Below, in pieces: positions 20,742 through 27,753 of a stretch of 42,914 bases of DNA (position 1 is its first letter; every line of letters begins with the position of its first letter). The translations under genes and the position numbers were made by a program. The DNA comes from Xenorhabdus griffiniae (GTDB lineage: Bacteria > Pseudomonadota > Gammaproteobacteria > Enterobacterales > Enterobacteriaceae), in the NCBI RefSeq assembly GCF_015163655.1, contig NZ_JADEUF010000024.1, forward strand, positions 1 through 42,914, given 5' to 3'. Below the pieces are notes generated by a model. The model saw nothing but the letters and a program-made list of their open reading frames with translations. It did not search any database and was not told where the DNA came from.

Positions 20742-21374
20742 ATGAAACCCTGGTTGATTTTTGGTGCTGGAAAAGGTGTTGGACGCCATTTGGTCACTAT
20801 TGCGCTAAAACAAAACCGCCCTGTCACAGCTTTAATTCGTAATGCACAACAAGCTGCAGAACTCAGCGCGGCAGGCGTTAATGTAATACTCGGCGACGCT
20901 TGTGACAGAGAAGGTATAGAAAAGGCGATTGCGCAGGCGGGAGAAAATCCCATTGTTTTCTCAACAATTGGCGGAGGCAATGCTGATCACCATGGAAACA
21001 TGGCAATAATAGATGCATTGGAACAAGCCCAAATTTCTCGCATGTTATTAGTGACATCCATTGGGTGTGGTGAAAGTTGGAAGACATTATCAGCACGGGC
21101 TAAATCATTATTCGGGCAATCTGTCAGACACAAGTCATTGGCTGAAAGTTACCTGCAAACCAGCACACTGAATTTTACAATTATCCGTCCCGGTGGTCTT
21201 ACCGATCAATCTGGCACTGGACATTGCAAACGTTATCAAGAGGAAGTTCATGGCGTGGTAAGCCGAGAAGATGTAGCAAAACAATTAGCACAAATGGCCG
21301 AAGATGAACGAACTTACTATCAAACCTATGCTTTAATTGATCCTGAACTCAAACCACATTGGAACTCAAACTAA
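20742..21374 (+). CDS. NAD(P)-binding Rossmann protein, NmrA/SDR-like (atypical)
   Basis: I do not recognise a named gene. The N-terminus KPWLIFGAGKGVGRH carries a GxGxxG dinucleotide motif at residues 6-13, followed by a typical beta-alpha-beta pattern, an IVFSTIGGG turn, and VTSIGCGESW where short-chain dehydrogenases place their active-site serine. No YxxxK catalytic pair is evident, which fits NmrA-like or flavin-reductase-like members, and IIRPGGLTD is typical of that branch. I place the start at 20742, where GGAGAG lies about 11 bases upstream; in-frame ATGs at 20712 and 20724 remain possible. Length 210 aa. It stands alone between rne and tmaR, so neighbours give no clue to substrate. 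Confidence 0.78.
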   Translation: MKPWLIFGAGKGVGRHLVTIALKQNRPVTALIRNAQQAAELSAAGVNVILGDACDREGIEKAIAQAGENPIVFSTIGGGNADHHGNMAIIDALEQAQISRMLLVTSIGCGESWKTLSARAKSLFGQSVRHKSLAESYLQTSTLNFTIIRPGGLTDQSGTGHCKRYQEEVHGVVSREDVAKQLAQMAEDERTYYQTYALIDPELKPHWNSN

Positions 21375-21401
21375 AAAAACAACCACGCCATAAGGCGTGG
21401 T
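21373..21401 (-). terminator. tmaR terminator
   Basis: ACCACGCC and GGCGTGGT form an 8-bp stem around a four-base loop, followed on the minus strand by TGTTTTTTTAG. It lies 27 bp after the tmaR stop and abuts the stop codon of the converging plus-strand gene. Confidence 0.85.
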
Positions 21402-21427
21402 CTATCACTTTGTTCAAACAACTAAAA

Positions 21428-21748
21428 CTACTTAACTCCACCATCCATTGCCTTAAGTTTTTTGGATAACTCACGGCGTTCTTTAGATAACTCGGCATTT
21501 TTGATGATATATTCATCAACTCGCTCTTCATAATCACTGCGCATATGAGCAATAATGCCTTGAATATCTTCAATTGACATTCCTGGCTTTATGTAGTCAC
21601 TCAGGTTATCAAGCAGAAGTACACGTTTTTGGTTATCTCGGATCTTTTTCTCGTTATCTACAATTTCGCGCTGTAATTTATTTTTACGCCGAAATATACG
21701 CACAAACTCCAGTACATTTTGGAATGTTGGTTTATTTGTGTTGTCCAT
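21428..21748 (-). CDS. tmaR: TmaR (YeeX, DUF496), polar PTS regulator
   Basis: TmaR is a small coiled-coil protein that forms polar clusters and sequesters enzyme I of the phosphotransferase system in E. coli. The 106-aa product is highly conserved: [20 protein letters not shown] at the N-terminus, the core [20 protein letters not shown] near residues 37-56, and [17 protein letters not shown] at the end. Most of the protein is predicted helical coiled coil with regular leucine and isoleucine spacing. It is monocistronic, with an AAGG ribosome site and its own terminator, and is divergent from sbcB as part of a shared tmaR-sbcB-plaP neighbourhood. Confidence 0.95.
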   Translation of the reverse strand: MDNTNKPTFQNVLEFVRIFRRKNKLQREIVDNEKKIRDNQKRVLLLDNLSDYIKPGMSIEDIQGIIAHMRSDYEERVDEYIIKNAELSKERRELSKKLKAMDGGVK

Positions 21749-22193
21749 TTTTTACACCTTTTTAATCAGACCGATAATTTCTTATGCTAACTACACAATA
21801 CAATTTCAAGTGGCGCATAGACAAGTCAGTTTCGACAATTTATTGATACAAACTCCTTTTCATTCCAATCCAACTTCAAGATGCGTGTGATTTCTCCCCG
21901 CGAAGCGGGGAGAAATCAGGTTTCATATCGTGTGGTAAATTGCAACTTGAAGTATTTCTTAATCAAATTCCTTTTCCCGAACAATAACCACTACTGCCAC
22001 GGTAAGTTTGAGTTTGGATAGCCATATGAACTACTTCGCTCAAATCTTGTTATGGTTTACCATGTATGACAACGTAATTTAACGTCATCGAGAATAATCG
22101 TTTTTGGTGTGAACGCGATAAATGTGACACCAATGGAAACTTAATTTATTGATTAATCGTAATTAAATTGGCGATAACGGAGAATTCACAACC
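21749..22193. other. tmaR-sbcB divergent intergenic region
   Basis: A 445-bp gap without a convincing gene. It contains one full copy of the palindromic intergenic element (21861-21953) and must hold the promoters of tmaR and sbcB. The part from 21954 to 22170 is AT-rich, and I see no clear operator there. The sbcB ribosome site GGAG is at its right end. Confidence 0.6.
21861..21953 (+). repeat. Palindromic intergenic element, copy A
   Basis: The left end reads ATTCCAATCCAACTTCAAG and the right end GCAACTTGAAGT, which are imperfect inverted repeats. In the centre the 13-base arms GATTTCTCCCCGC (21889-21901) and GCGGGGAGAAATC (21905-21917) form a perfect palindrome around GAA. Three related copies occur in this window. 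The ends of this copy are more decayed than those of copies C and D. Confidence 0.85.
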
Positions 22194-23624
22194 TTGAATA
22201 CCAGTAAAGAAAACCAAAGTTTCTACTTTCATGATTATGAAACTTTTGGTAAACATCCGGCCTTAGATCGCCCCGCACAATTTGCAGGAGTTCGCACTGA
22301 CAGTGATTTCAATATCATTGAAGAACCTTTGGTGATGTATTGTGCTCCCGCTGACGATTATCTTCCCGATCCTGAAGCTGTTATGATCACAGGAATTACT
22401 CCCCAGTTGGCATTGAAAAAAGGCGTTAATGAGGCCGAATTTGCCCGACAAATCCATGAAGCATTCAGCAAACCCAATACATGTATTCTTGGGTATAACA
22501 ACATTCGTTTTGATGACGAGGTCAGCCGAAATATCTTTTATCGTAACTTTTACGATCCTTATGCCTATAGCTGGCAAAAAAGCAACTCTCGCTGGGATTT
22601 ACTCGACGTATTACGTGCCTGCTATGCCTTGCGGCCAGAAGGCATTGTCTGGCCGGATAATGAAGATGGATTACCCAGTTTCAAACTAGAGCATCTGACA
22701 AAAGCCAATGGCGTTGAGCATACTCATGCCCATGATGCGATGTCCGATGTTTATGCCACTATCGCAATGGCAAAGCTGGTGAAAAAAGCTCAACCTAAAT
22801 TGTTTGATTATTTTTTCCAGTTAAGAAATAAACAGAAAGTCAGTCATCAAATTGATATCCCTCAAATGAAGCCTCTGGTTCATGTATCTGGCATGTTTGG
22901 GGTTATGCGCAGCAATGTTAGCCTTGTCGCTCCTTTGGCGTGGCATCCAAGTAATCGTAATGCGGTTATCATGTGCGATCTGGCTGGTGATATCACCCCA
23001 CTTTTGGAACTCAGCGCAGATGAATTACGTGAGCGCTTGTATACCCGACGGGACGAATTACAGCCAGATCAAAGCCCAGTCCCCATTAAACTCGTACACA
23101 TTAATAAATGCCCAATCATTGCGCCAGAAAATACCTTGCGGCCAAAAGATGCAGAGCGAGTGGGATTAGATCGCAACCGATGTGAGCAAAATCTGGCTAT
23201 CTTGCGCAACAATCCGCAAATCAGGGAGAAAGTCGTTGAACTGTTTTCTCATCCAGAAACGTTTCCAGAATCTGATAATGTCGATACTAAGCTCTATAGC
23301 GGCTTTTTCAGCGATGCCGATAAAACGGCAATGGAAATCATCCGAGAAACGTCTCCCCAGAACTTGCCTGCTTTGGATTTAACATTCCAGGATGTCCGCA
23401 TTACGCCGTTGTTATTCCGCTATCGTGCGAGAAACTATCCAGCGACATTGGATTATGACGAACAACAACGTTGGTTACGTCATCGGCAGGATACATTAAC
23501 CCAAGAAAACATCAGCCAATATCTTGCAGTCATTGAAGAACTTTTTATTGAATATCAATCTGATGAAGAAAAATGTCGCCAGTTAAAAGCACTGGTTGAT
23601 TATGCAATCCAAATAGCCGGATAA
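22194..23624 (+). CDS. sbcB: Exodeoxyribonuclease I (SbcB)
   Basis: Exo I degrades single-stranded DNA 3' to 5', acting in recombination, mismatch repair and suppression of recBC defects. It is a DEDDh nuclease: FHDYETFG at residues 12-19 supplies D and E, GYNNIRFDDEVSRNIFYRNF supplies the next aspartate near residue 105, and HAHDAMSDVYATI near 180-190 supplies H and D. The remaining SH3-like and helical domains are also conserved, and the length is 476 aa (E. coli 475). The start is a TTG at 22194 with GGAG about 11 bases upstream. No ATG or GTG exists near the conserved N-terminus, so the rare start codon is likely real. Confidence 0.95.
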   Translation: MNTSKENQSFYFHDYETFGKHPALDRPAQFAGVRTDSDFNIIEEPLVMYCAPADDYLPDPEAVMITGITPQLALKKGVNEAEFARQIHEAFSKPNTCILGYNNIRFDDEVSRNIFYRNFYDPYAYSWQKSNSRWDLLDVLRACYALRPEGIVWPDNEDGLPSFKLEHLTKANGVEHTHAHDAMSDVYATIAMAKLVKKAQPKLFDYFFQLRNKQKVSHQIDIPQMKPLVHVSGMFGVMRSNVSLVAPLAWHPSNRNAVIMCDLAGDITPLLELSADELRERLYTRRDELQPDQSPVPIKLVHINKCPIIAPENTLRPKDAERVGLDRNRCEQNLAILRNNPQIREKVVELFSHPETFPESDNVDTKLYSGFFSDADKTAMEIIRETSPQNLPALDLTFQDVRITPLLFRYRARNYPATLDYDEQQRWLRHRQDTLTQENISQYLAVIEELFIEYQSDEEKCRQLKALVDYAIQIAG

Positions 23625-23630
23625 AATCTT

Positions 23631-23691
23631 TATACCAATCTAACTTTAAGATGCGTGTGGTAAATTGCAACTTGAAGTTGCATGCGTATAT
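23631..23691 (+). repeat. Palindromic intergenic element, short copy B
   Basis: This copy has both ends, TATACCAATCTAACTTTAAG on the left and CTTGAAGTTGCATGCGTATA on the right, but lacks the central GATTTCTCCCCGC palindrome. The junction reads GCGTGTGGTAAATTG, as if the segment between two CGTGTG repeats of the full element had been lost. It begins seven bases after the sbcB stop codon and lies between converging genes. Confidence 0.82.
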
Positions 23692-23710
23692 ACAACTACC
23701 CAATAGATAA

Positions 23711-23745
23711 AGAAAAAGACAAACACCAAAGTGTTGTCTTTTTCT
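23711..23745 (-). terminator. Bidirectional terminator between sbcB and dld
   Basis: AGAAAAAGACAAACAC pairs with GTGTTGTCTTTTTCT through a CAAA loop, with one bulged A. Both strands end in a U-tract, so it can serve converging sbcB and dld. Confidence 0.85.
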
Positions 23746-23770
23746 ACTCTTACTCCATCATCAAAATAAA

Positions 23771-25516
23771 CTAATCATGTGAACGCCCGGCAACCTGACA
23801 ACCACACTCTCCGCCCCAATTTTTCAGCTTGGAGGTTTTCCCAATTCCCGGATTTAAGGCATTAGTTGGATCAATCGCTTGATAGAAATGCTTAAGCTGT
23901 GGTTTAGCTTTATACAAGTGACCAACGTTATGTTCGGCAGGGTATTCAGCGCCACGCTGATGCAAAATTTCCAGCATTTTTGTTTTCAAGGCGTGGATAT
24001 CTGTCCCCTTTTTAACAATATAGTCCTGGTGGAATACATAGCACATAAAGTGCCCGTAATATAGCCGATGGACTAATGCTTCATTGATTTCGGCTGGCAA
24101 AGTTTCAAGCCATTCACGATCATTACGCCGCAAAGCAATATCCAATGCTAAAATATCTTCCACTTCATCGCTGTGAACAGCCTGGTAACGAATAGCGGCT
24201 CCTGCGGCTGCAAAACGATGTAAGAATGCCTTCGCTCCTTCTTCTGGAGTGCAAGCAAAATACGCTCCATCCGCCTGCTTAAAGTAATCTTCCAGCCATT
24301 CATTCGCCTCTTTTATACCTTCACCTGACATTTTCAGCATTAAGTGATGTTCAAAACGATCTCGGTATTCTTTCAGGCGAGTCGGTAAATGGGAGGGTAA
24401 TAAACGGCTCAATCCCTGCATGACACGATCTGCTAAATGTGCGGGTAAAAATGGCACCTTACCTAAAATAGTGTCCATTCGTCCTTTCAAATCAAAAAAC
24501 ATTGGCATTTTATCTGTGCCTAGTTTATCAATCATAATAAAGGTGTCTTTTCCATATACTTCTGCGATATCAAAGATATCCCGATGCATATACTCGCCCG
24601 CGACTGGCAAATACTGAAAGTTTGATAGAATATGACGCCGTAATTCTGTCAACACCTCGGGTTGGTTGGTGCCGATATAAAAAACCTGTGAAGATGGCTC
24701 TGCCGGAAAAGTATCAAGTCGAACAGCAAAAACAACCAACTTACCCGCACAACCAGAGGCTTCAAACAGCCTGCGTTCATCAGCATTAAACCGTGATGGC
24801 GTGTCTGCATCGACATCCCGCACACGCTGTGAGTATTCATGATCAGAAGCAACTCTGTCACTATGCTGAATATCTTCGGTTCGATAACGTTGCTCTTCCA
24901 GACAAGTCAAAATATCTTCCGGTTGATCACCCAACGATATTCCCAAATGGTTAACCAGTTCAGCTTCTCCCTGCTCATTAACCCTGCCATATAGAGCCAT
25001 TTCAGTATAAGCTGGCCCACGCTGAACCAAAGATCCCCCTGAGTTATTGCAAATCCCCCCAATAACGGATGCACCGATACAGGACGAACCGATAACTGAG
25101 TGTGGTTCGCGTCCTAATGGCTTTAATACTTTTTCTAAATGCCACAATGTACTACCAGGAAATGCAATAACTTGGTTCGTTGATGGAAGAACCTGAATTT
25201 TATCCATTCGTAAGGTGCTAATAATAATGATATCGCGATCATAATCATTGCCACTCGGTGTAGATCCTTCCGTTAATCCAGTATTGGCTGCCTGCATCAA
25301 AATAATTTTGTCGGCCTCAACACAGGTTTTAAATACTTTCCACTGCTCTAATAATGAACCCGGAAATACAACGGCAAGGGCATCCCCTTGTCCAGAACGA
25401 AAGCCTTTGCGGTAACGTTCCGTTTTCCGAGATTCAGTGAGAATATGAGAAGATCCAACAATATTCGTGAGAGTGGCAATTAATCGCTGATTTTGGGGAT
25501 TTTTGGCATCATTCAT
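23771..25516 (-). CDS. dld: Quinone-dependent D-lactate dehydrogenase
   Basis: Dld is a peripheral membrane FAD enzyme that oxidises D-lactate to pyruvate and feeds electrons to quinone. An FAD_binding_4 domain spans about residues 40-215, with the contact motifs NTGLTEGSTP and GSSCIGASVIGGICNNSGGSL. The membrane-binding and C-terminal cap domains follow, with AIRYQAVHSDEVEDILALD and GHFMCYVFHQDYIVKKG. The length is 581 aa against 571 in E. coli. The end carries a CGCQVAG cysteine pair that I do not recall from the E. coli protein. A weak GAGA site precedes the ATG. It stands alone between two terminators. Confidence 0.95.
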   Translation of the reverse strand: MNDAKNPQNQRLIATLTNIVGSSHILTESRKTERYRKGFRSGQGDALAVVFPGSLLEQWKVFKTCVEADKIILMQAANTGLTEGSTPSGNDYDRDIIIISTLRMDKIQVLPSTNQVIAFPGSTLWHLEKVLKPLGREPHSVIGSSCIGASVIGGICNNSGGSLVQRGPAYTEMALYGRVNEQGEAELVNHLGISLGDQPEDILTCLEEQRYRTEDIQHSDRVASDHEYSQRVRDVDADTPSRFNADERRLFEASGCAGKLVVFAVRLDTFPAEPSSQVFYIGTNQPEVLTELRRHILSNFQYLPVAGEYMHRDIFDIAEVYGKDTFIMIDKLGTDKMPMFFDLKGRMDTILGKVPFLPAHLADRVMQGLSRLLPSHLPTRLKEYRDRFEHHLMLKMSGEGIKEANEWLEDYFKQADGAYFACTPEEGAKAFLHRFAAAGAAIRYQAVHSDEVEDILALDIALRRNDREWLETLPAEINEALVHRLYYGHFMCYVFHQDYIVKKGTDIHALKTKMLEILHQRGAEYPAEHNVGHLYKAKPQLKHFYQAIDPTNALNPGIGKTSKLKNWGGECGCQVAGRSHD

Positions 25517-25646
25517 AATCGTCTCTTACCTTATTTGAGCCAAACAGACAGGCTCTTAGTGAAATCAGGCACGGCAAATTTTTGTTATTATATGATGCTT
25601 TTTGATAAGATTTGTATGATTTATGCTCCCTTTTGTTATCCCAGAT

Positions 25647-25678
25647 AAAAAAACAGCATCTGACGATGCTGTTTTTTT
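25647..25678 (-). terminator. plaP terminator (bidirectional)
   Basis: AAAAAAACAGCATC and GATGCTGTTTTTTT form a perfect stem around TGAC. It is located 28 bp after the plaP stop on the minus strand; the plus-strand reading is equally good. Confidence 0.9.
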
Positions 25679-25705
25679 AGAACAGGATACTGAAATGCTT
25701 TCTGA

Positions 25706-27091
25706 TTATGATTCCGTAAACTGTGGCATTGGTTGGCGGAAGCTACGAGTCAGGAAAAACATGTAAATAAGCCCAATGCCTCCCCAGATCAAGCCTAACT
25801 CCATTGAATTTGATTCTAAATTCATCCATAAAACACCCACTGCTGCAGCACCAAGAAGTGGCAAGATCAAGAAGTTCAGAGTGTCATTCAAAGTATTATT
25901 ACGGCGTTCACGGATGTAGAATTGAGAAATCACCGATAAATTAACGAACGTAAAGGCAACCAACGCCCCAAAATTGATCAGTGCCGTCGCAGTCACCAGA
26001 TCCAACCAACATGCTGATAAGGCGATAATACCAACCAATATCACATTAATAGCCGGAGTTCGCCATTTGGGGTGAATATACGCAAATATTTTTTCAGGCA
26101 ATACGCCATCGCGTCCCATAACATAGAGCAGACGAGATACACCCGCATGTGCAGCCATACCAGAAGCCATTACCGTGACACTGGAAAATATGAGGATCAC
26201 ATACTGGAATAACGCACCAGCAACATAAAGAATAATTTCTGGCTGGGAAGCGTCAGGATTTTTAAACCGAGAAATATCCGGAAAATAAAGCTGTAAGAAA
26301 TAAGATACAGCAATAAAAATGATACCACCAATTAACGCAGTCAGGAAAATCGCTTTAGGGACAACTTTACCTGCATTTGGTGTTTCTTCCGACAAAGAGC
26401 TAATGCCATCAAACCCAAGAAATGAGAAGCAAAGTATTGTCGCGCCAGTAATCATCGGAATTAATTGTGCTTCCTCTGATGTAAATGGCTGAATACTCAG
26501 TAACGTTCCTGCGCCTTCTCCATTATGAACACCACGGATCATTAACCCAACGAGTATCACCATAACAGCAATCTGGACAATAACAACGATGCTATTGATA
26601 TTAGCAACGACATTGATACCACTCAGATTGATGATTGTCATAAGTGCAGTCAACATGACTACAAAGATCCATGGTTCAATACCAGGGAACAAAGCCTGTA
26701 GGTAAATCTTTGCCAATAATACATTGATCATCGGCATCAACATATAATCCAGTAAAGAAGACCAACCCACCATAAATCCAAGATGGGGGCTCATTGATTT
26801 TTGTACGTAAGTATAAGCAGAACCCGCCGATGGAAAACGCTTTATTAATTTTCCATAACTTAGCGCTGTAAATAAAATTGCAGTTAATGCAATAGCATAA
26901 GATGTCGCGACATGCCCACCGGTCAAACCAGAAACAATGCCAAATGTATCAAAAATAGTCATTGGCTGCAGATAGGCGAGCCCCATCATGACGACTTGAA
27001 ACAGAGTCAATGTTCTTCTTAGTTGAACGCGGTTGTCAGCACTGGCTTGGTTGATACCAAGTGCAGTAGGAGTGGTGGTATTATGCAACAT
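25706..27091 (-). CDS. plaP: Putrescine importer PlaP (APC family)
   Basis: This is an amino-acid/polyamine/organocation transporter with about 12 membrane helices, most like PlaP (YeeF), the low-affinity proton-driven putrescine importer. Shared features include [20 protein letters not shown] at the start, [20 protein letters not shown] in helix 2-3, [33 protein letters not shown] and [16 protein letters not shown]. The paralogue PuuP is the alternative, but the C-terminus SFRQPMPQF and the tmaR-sbcB-plaP neighbourhood favour PlaP. Length 461 aa. The ATG at 27091 has GGGAGG eight bases upstream, and that site lies inside the end of an upstream ORF, so translation is probably coupled. Confidence 0.88.
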   Translation of the reverse strand: MLHNTTTPTALGINQASADNRVQLRRTLTLFQVVMMGLAYLQPMTIFDTFGIVSGLTGGHVATSYAIALTAILFTALSYGKLIKRFPSAGSAYTYVQKSMSPHLGFMVGWSSLLDYMLMPMINVLLAKIYLQALFPGIEPWIFVVMLTALMTIINLSGINVVANINSIVVIVQIAVMVILVGLMIRGVHNGEGAGTLLSIQPFTSEEAQLIPMITGATILCFSFLGFDGISSLSEETPNAGKVVPKAIFLTALIGGIIFIAVSYFLQLYFPDISRFKNPDASQPEIILYVAGALFQYVILIFSSVTVMASGMAAHAGVSRLLYVMGRDGVLPEKIFAYIHPKWRTPAINVILVGIIALSACWLDLVTATALINFGALVAFTFVNLSVISQFYIRERRNNTLNDTLNFLILPLLGAAAVGVLWMNLESNSMELGLIWGGIGLIYMFFLTRSFRQPMPQFTES

Positions 27092-27293
27092 GAGCGAAAC
27101 CTCCCATAACTTCGATTTGGGTACTGATACAACTACTTAATCGATAGTTACTGGGTAGACTTCGCTTCTGTCTATAAACAGAAAAGAAAGAAGAATTGGT
27201 GAACGGTGAATTGACAGAGGGCCGTGCCCCATAGTCATCGTTGCAGCAACGAGCGCCAATTGGCACAAGTGCAAAAGAGAATAATTGCTCCAT
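27081..27293 (-). CDS. Candidate leader ORF of plaP, YoeI-like but enlarged
   Basis: A 70-codon ORF starts at an ATG with GAGGA eight bases upstream, a strong ribosome site, and its stop codon lies 8 bases inside plaP. It begins [13 protein letters not shown] and ends GGFAHVA. From memory, E. coli YoeI, a 20-residue peptide encoded directly before plaP, begins MGQFFAYATV and ends DHVA, so both ends look related while the middle (about residues 14-62, with a Cys pair and several Arg and Ser) is extra. That comparison needs checking. It may be a regulatory leader, a small protein, or both. Translation itself is an inference from the site and overlap. Confidence 0.55.
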   Translation of the reverse strand: MEQLFSFALVPIGARCCNDDYGARPSVNSPFTNSSFFSVYRQKRSLPSNYRLSSCISTQIEVMGGFAHVA

Positions 27294-27651
27294 ATTTGCA
27301 TTCCTCAGTACAGCAACCTCATTTCAATTATGGTTGCTTGTGGTCAATATCGATCCGGAACGAATCCGGCCTCTTGGTGTTGTAAAAAATAATTCAAAGC
27401 AAAAAAAATAACTGGTGCATATTTACGCACCAGTTATTTTTAGTGCACGCATTTTGCACTTCAAGTCCAGAAATAGCAAGCGCGATAACACTAAAAATTT
27501 ATTATTTTTTACGACACTACAGAGCCTTATGGAGTAGGCTCTTACTGAGTTAGTGCTGCAACCTAATACCACCAAATCCGTTGATTGGCTTTTGATAAGT
27601 TTTTAGCACAGAGGAAAACTATTTGCCATTTAATTATGCTTTTCTGATAGT
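27294..27651 (-). ncRNA. Structured leader or small RNA candidate upstream of plaP
   Basis: This stretch lacks genes but is rich in stems when read on the minus strand. In order: AGAGCCT/AGGCTCT with an 8-base loop (27521-27542), extended by CACTA/TAGTG; AGTGCA/TGCACT around a 7-base loop (27444-27462); TAACTGGTGC/GCACCAGTTA followed by eight T's (27401-27443), a good intrinsic terminator; CCGGA/TCCGG; and AGCAACC/GGTTGCT just before the leader ORF. The terminator sits upstream of the leader ORF, so it could end a small RNA or attenuate plaP transcription. No convincing promoter was identified. Confidence 0.45.
27401..27443 (-). terminator. Intrinsic terminator upstream of the plaP leader ORF
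   Basis: The 10-bp arms TAACTGGTGC and GCACCAGTTA enclose an 8-base loop. On the minus strand the stem is followed by TTTTTTTTG; on the plus strand by TTTTTA. It is placed about 110 bp upstream of the leader ORF. Confidence 0.78.
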
Positions 27652-27694
27652 AAAAAAATCATCCCATCATGACAAAATTAATGACGGGATGATT
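27652..27694 (-). terminator. Terminator of the siderophore receptor gene
   Basis: AATCATCCC and GGGATGATT, with inner TCAT/ATGA pairing, form a long stem followed on the minus strand by TTTTTTTAC. It lies about 60 bp after the receptor stop codon and closes the iron-uptake transcription unit. Confidence 0.82.
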
Positions 27695-27753
27695 CTATAG
27701 GATGTCCAGATGTTAAGTATAATGATTAATATTTATAAAAAAGAAAGATTTAA

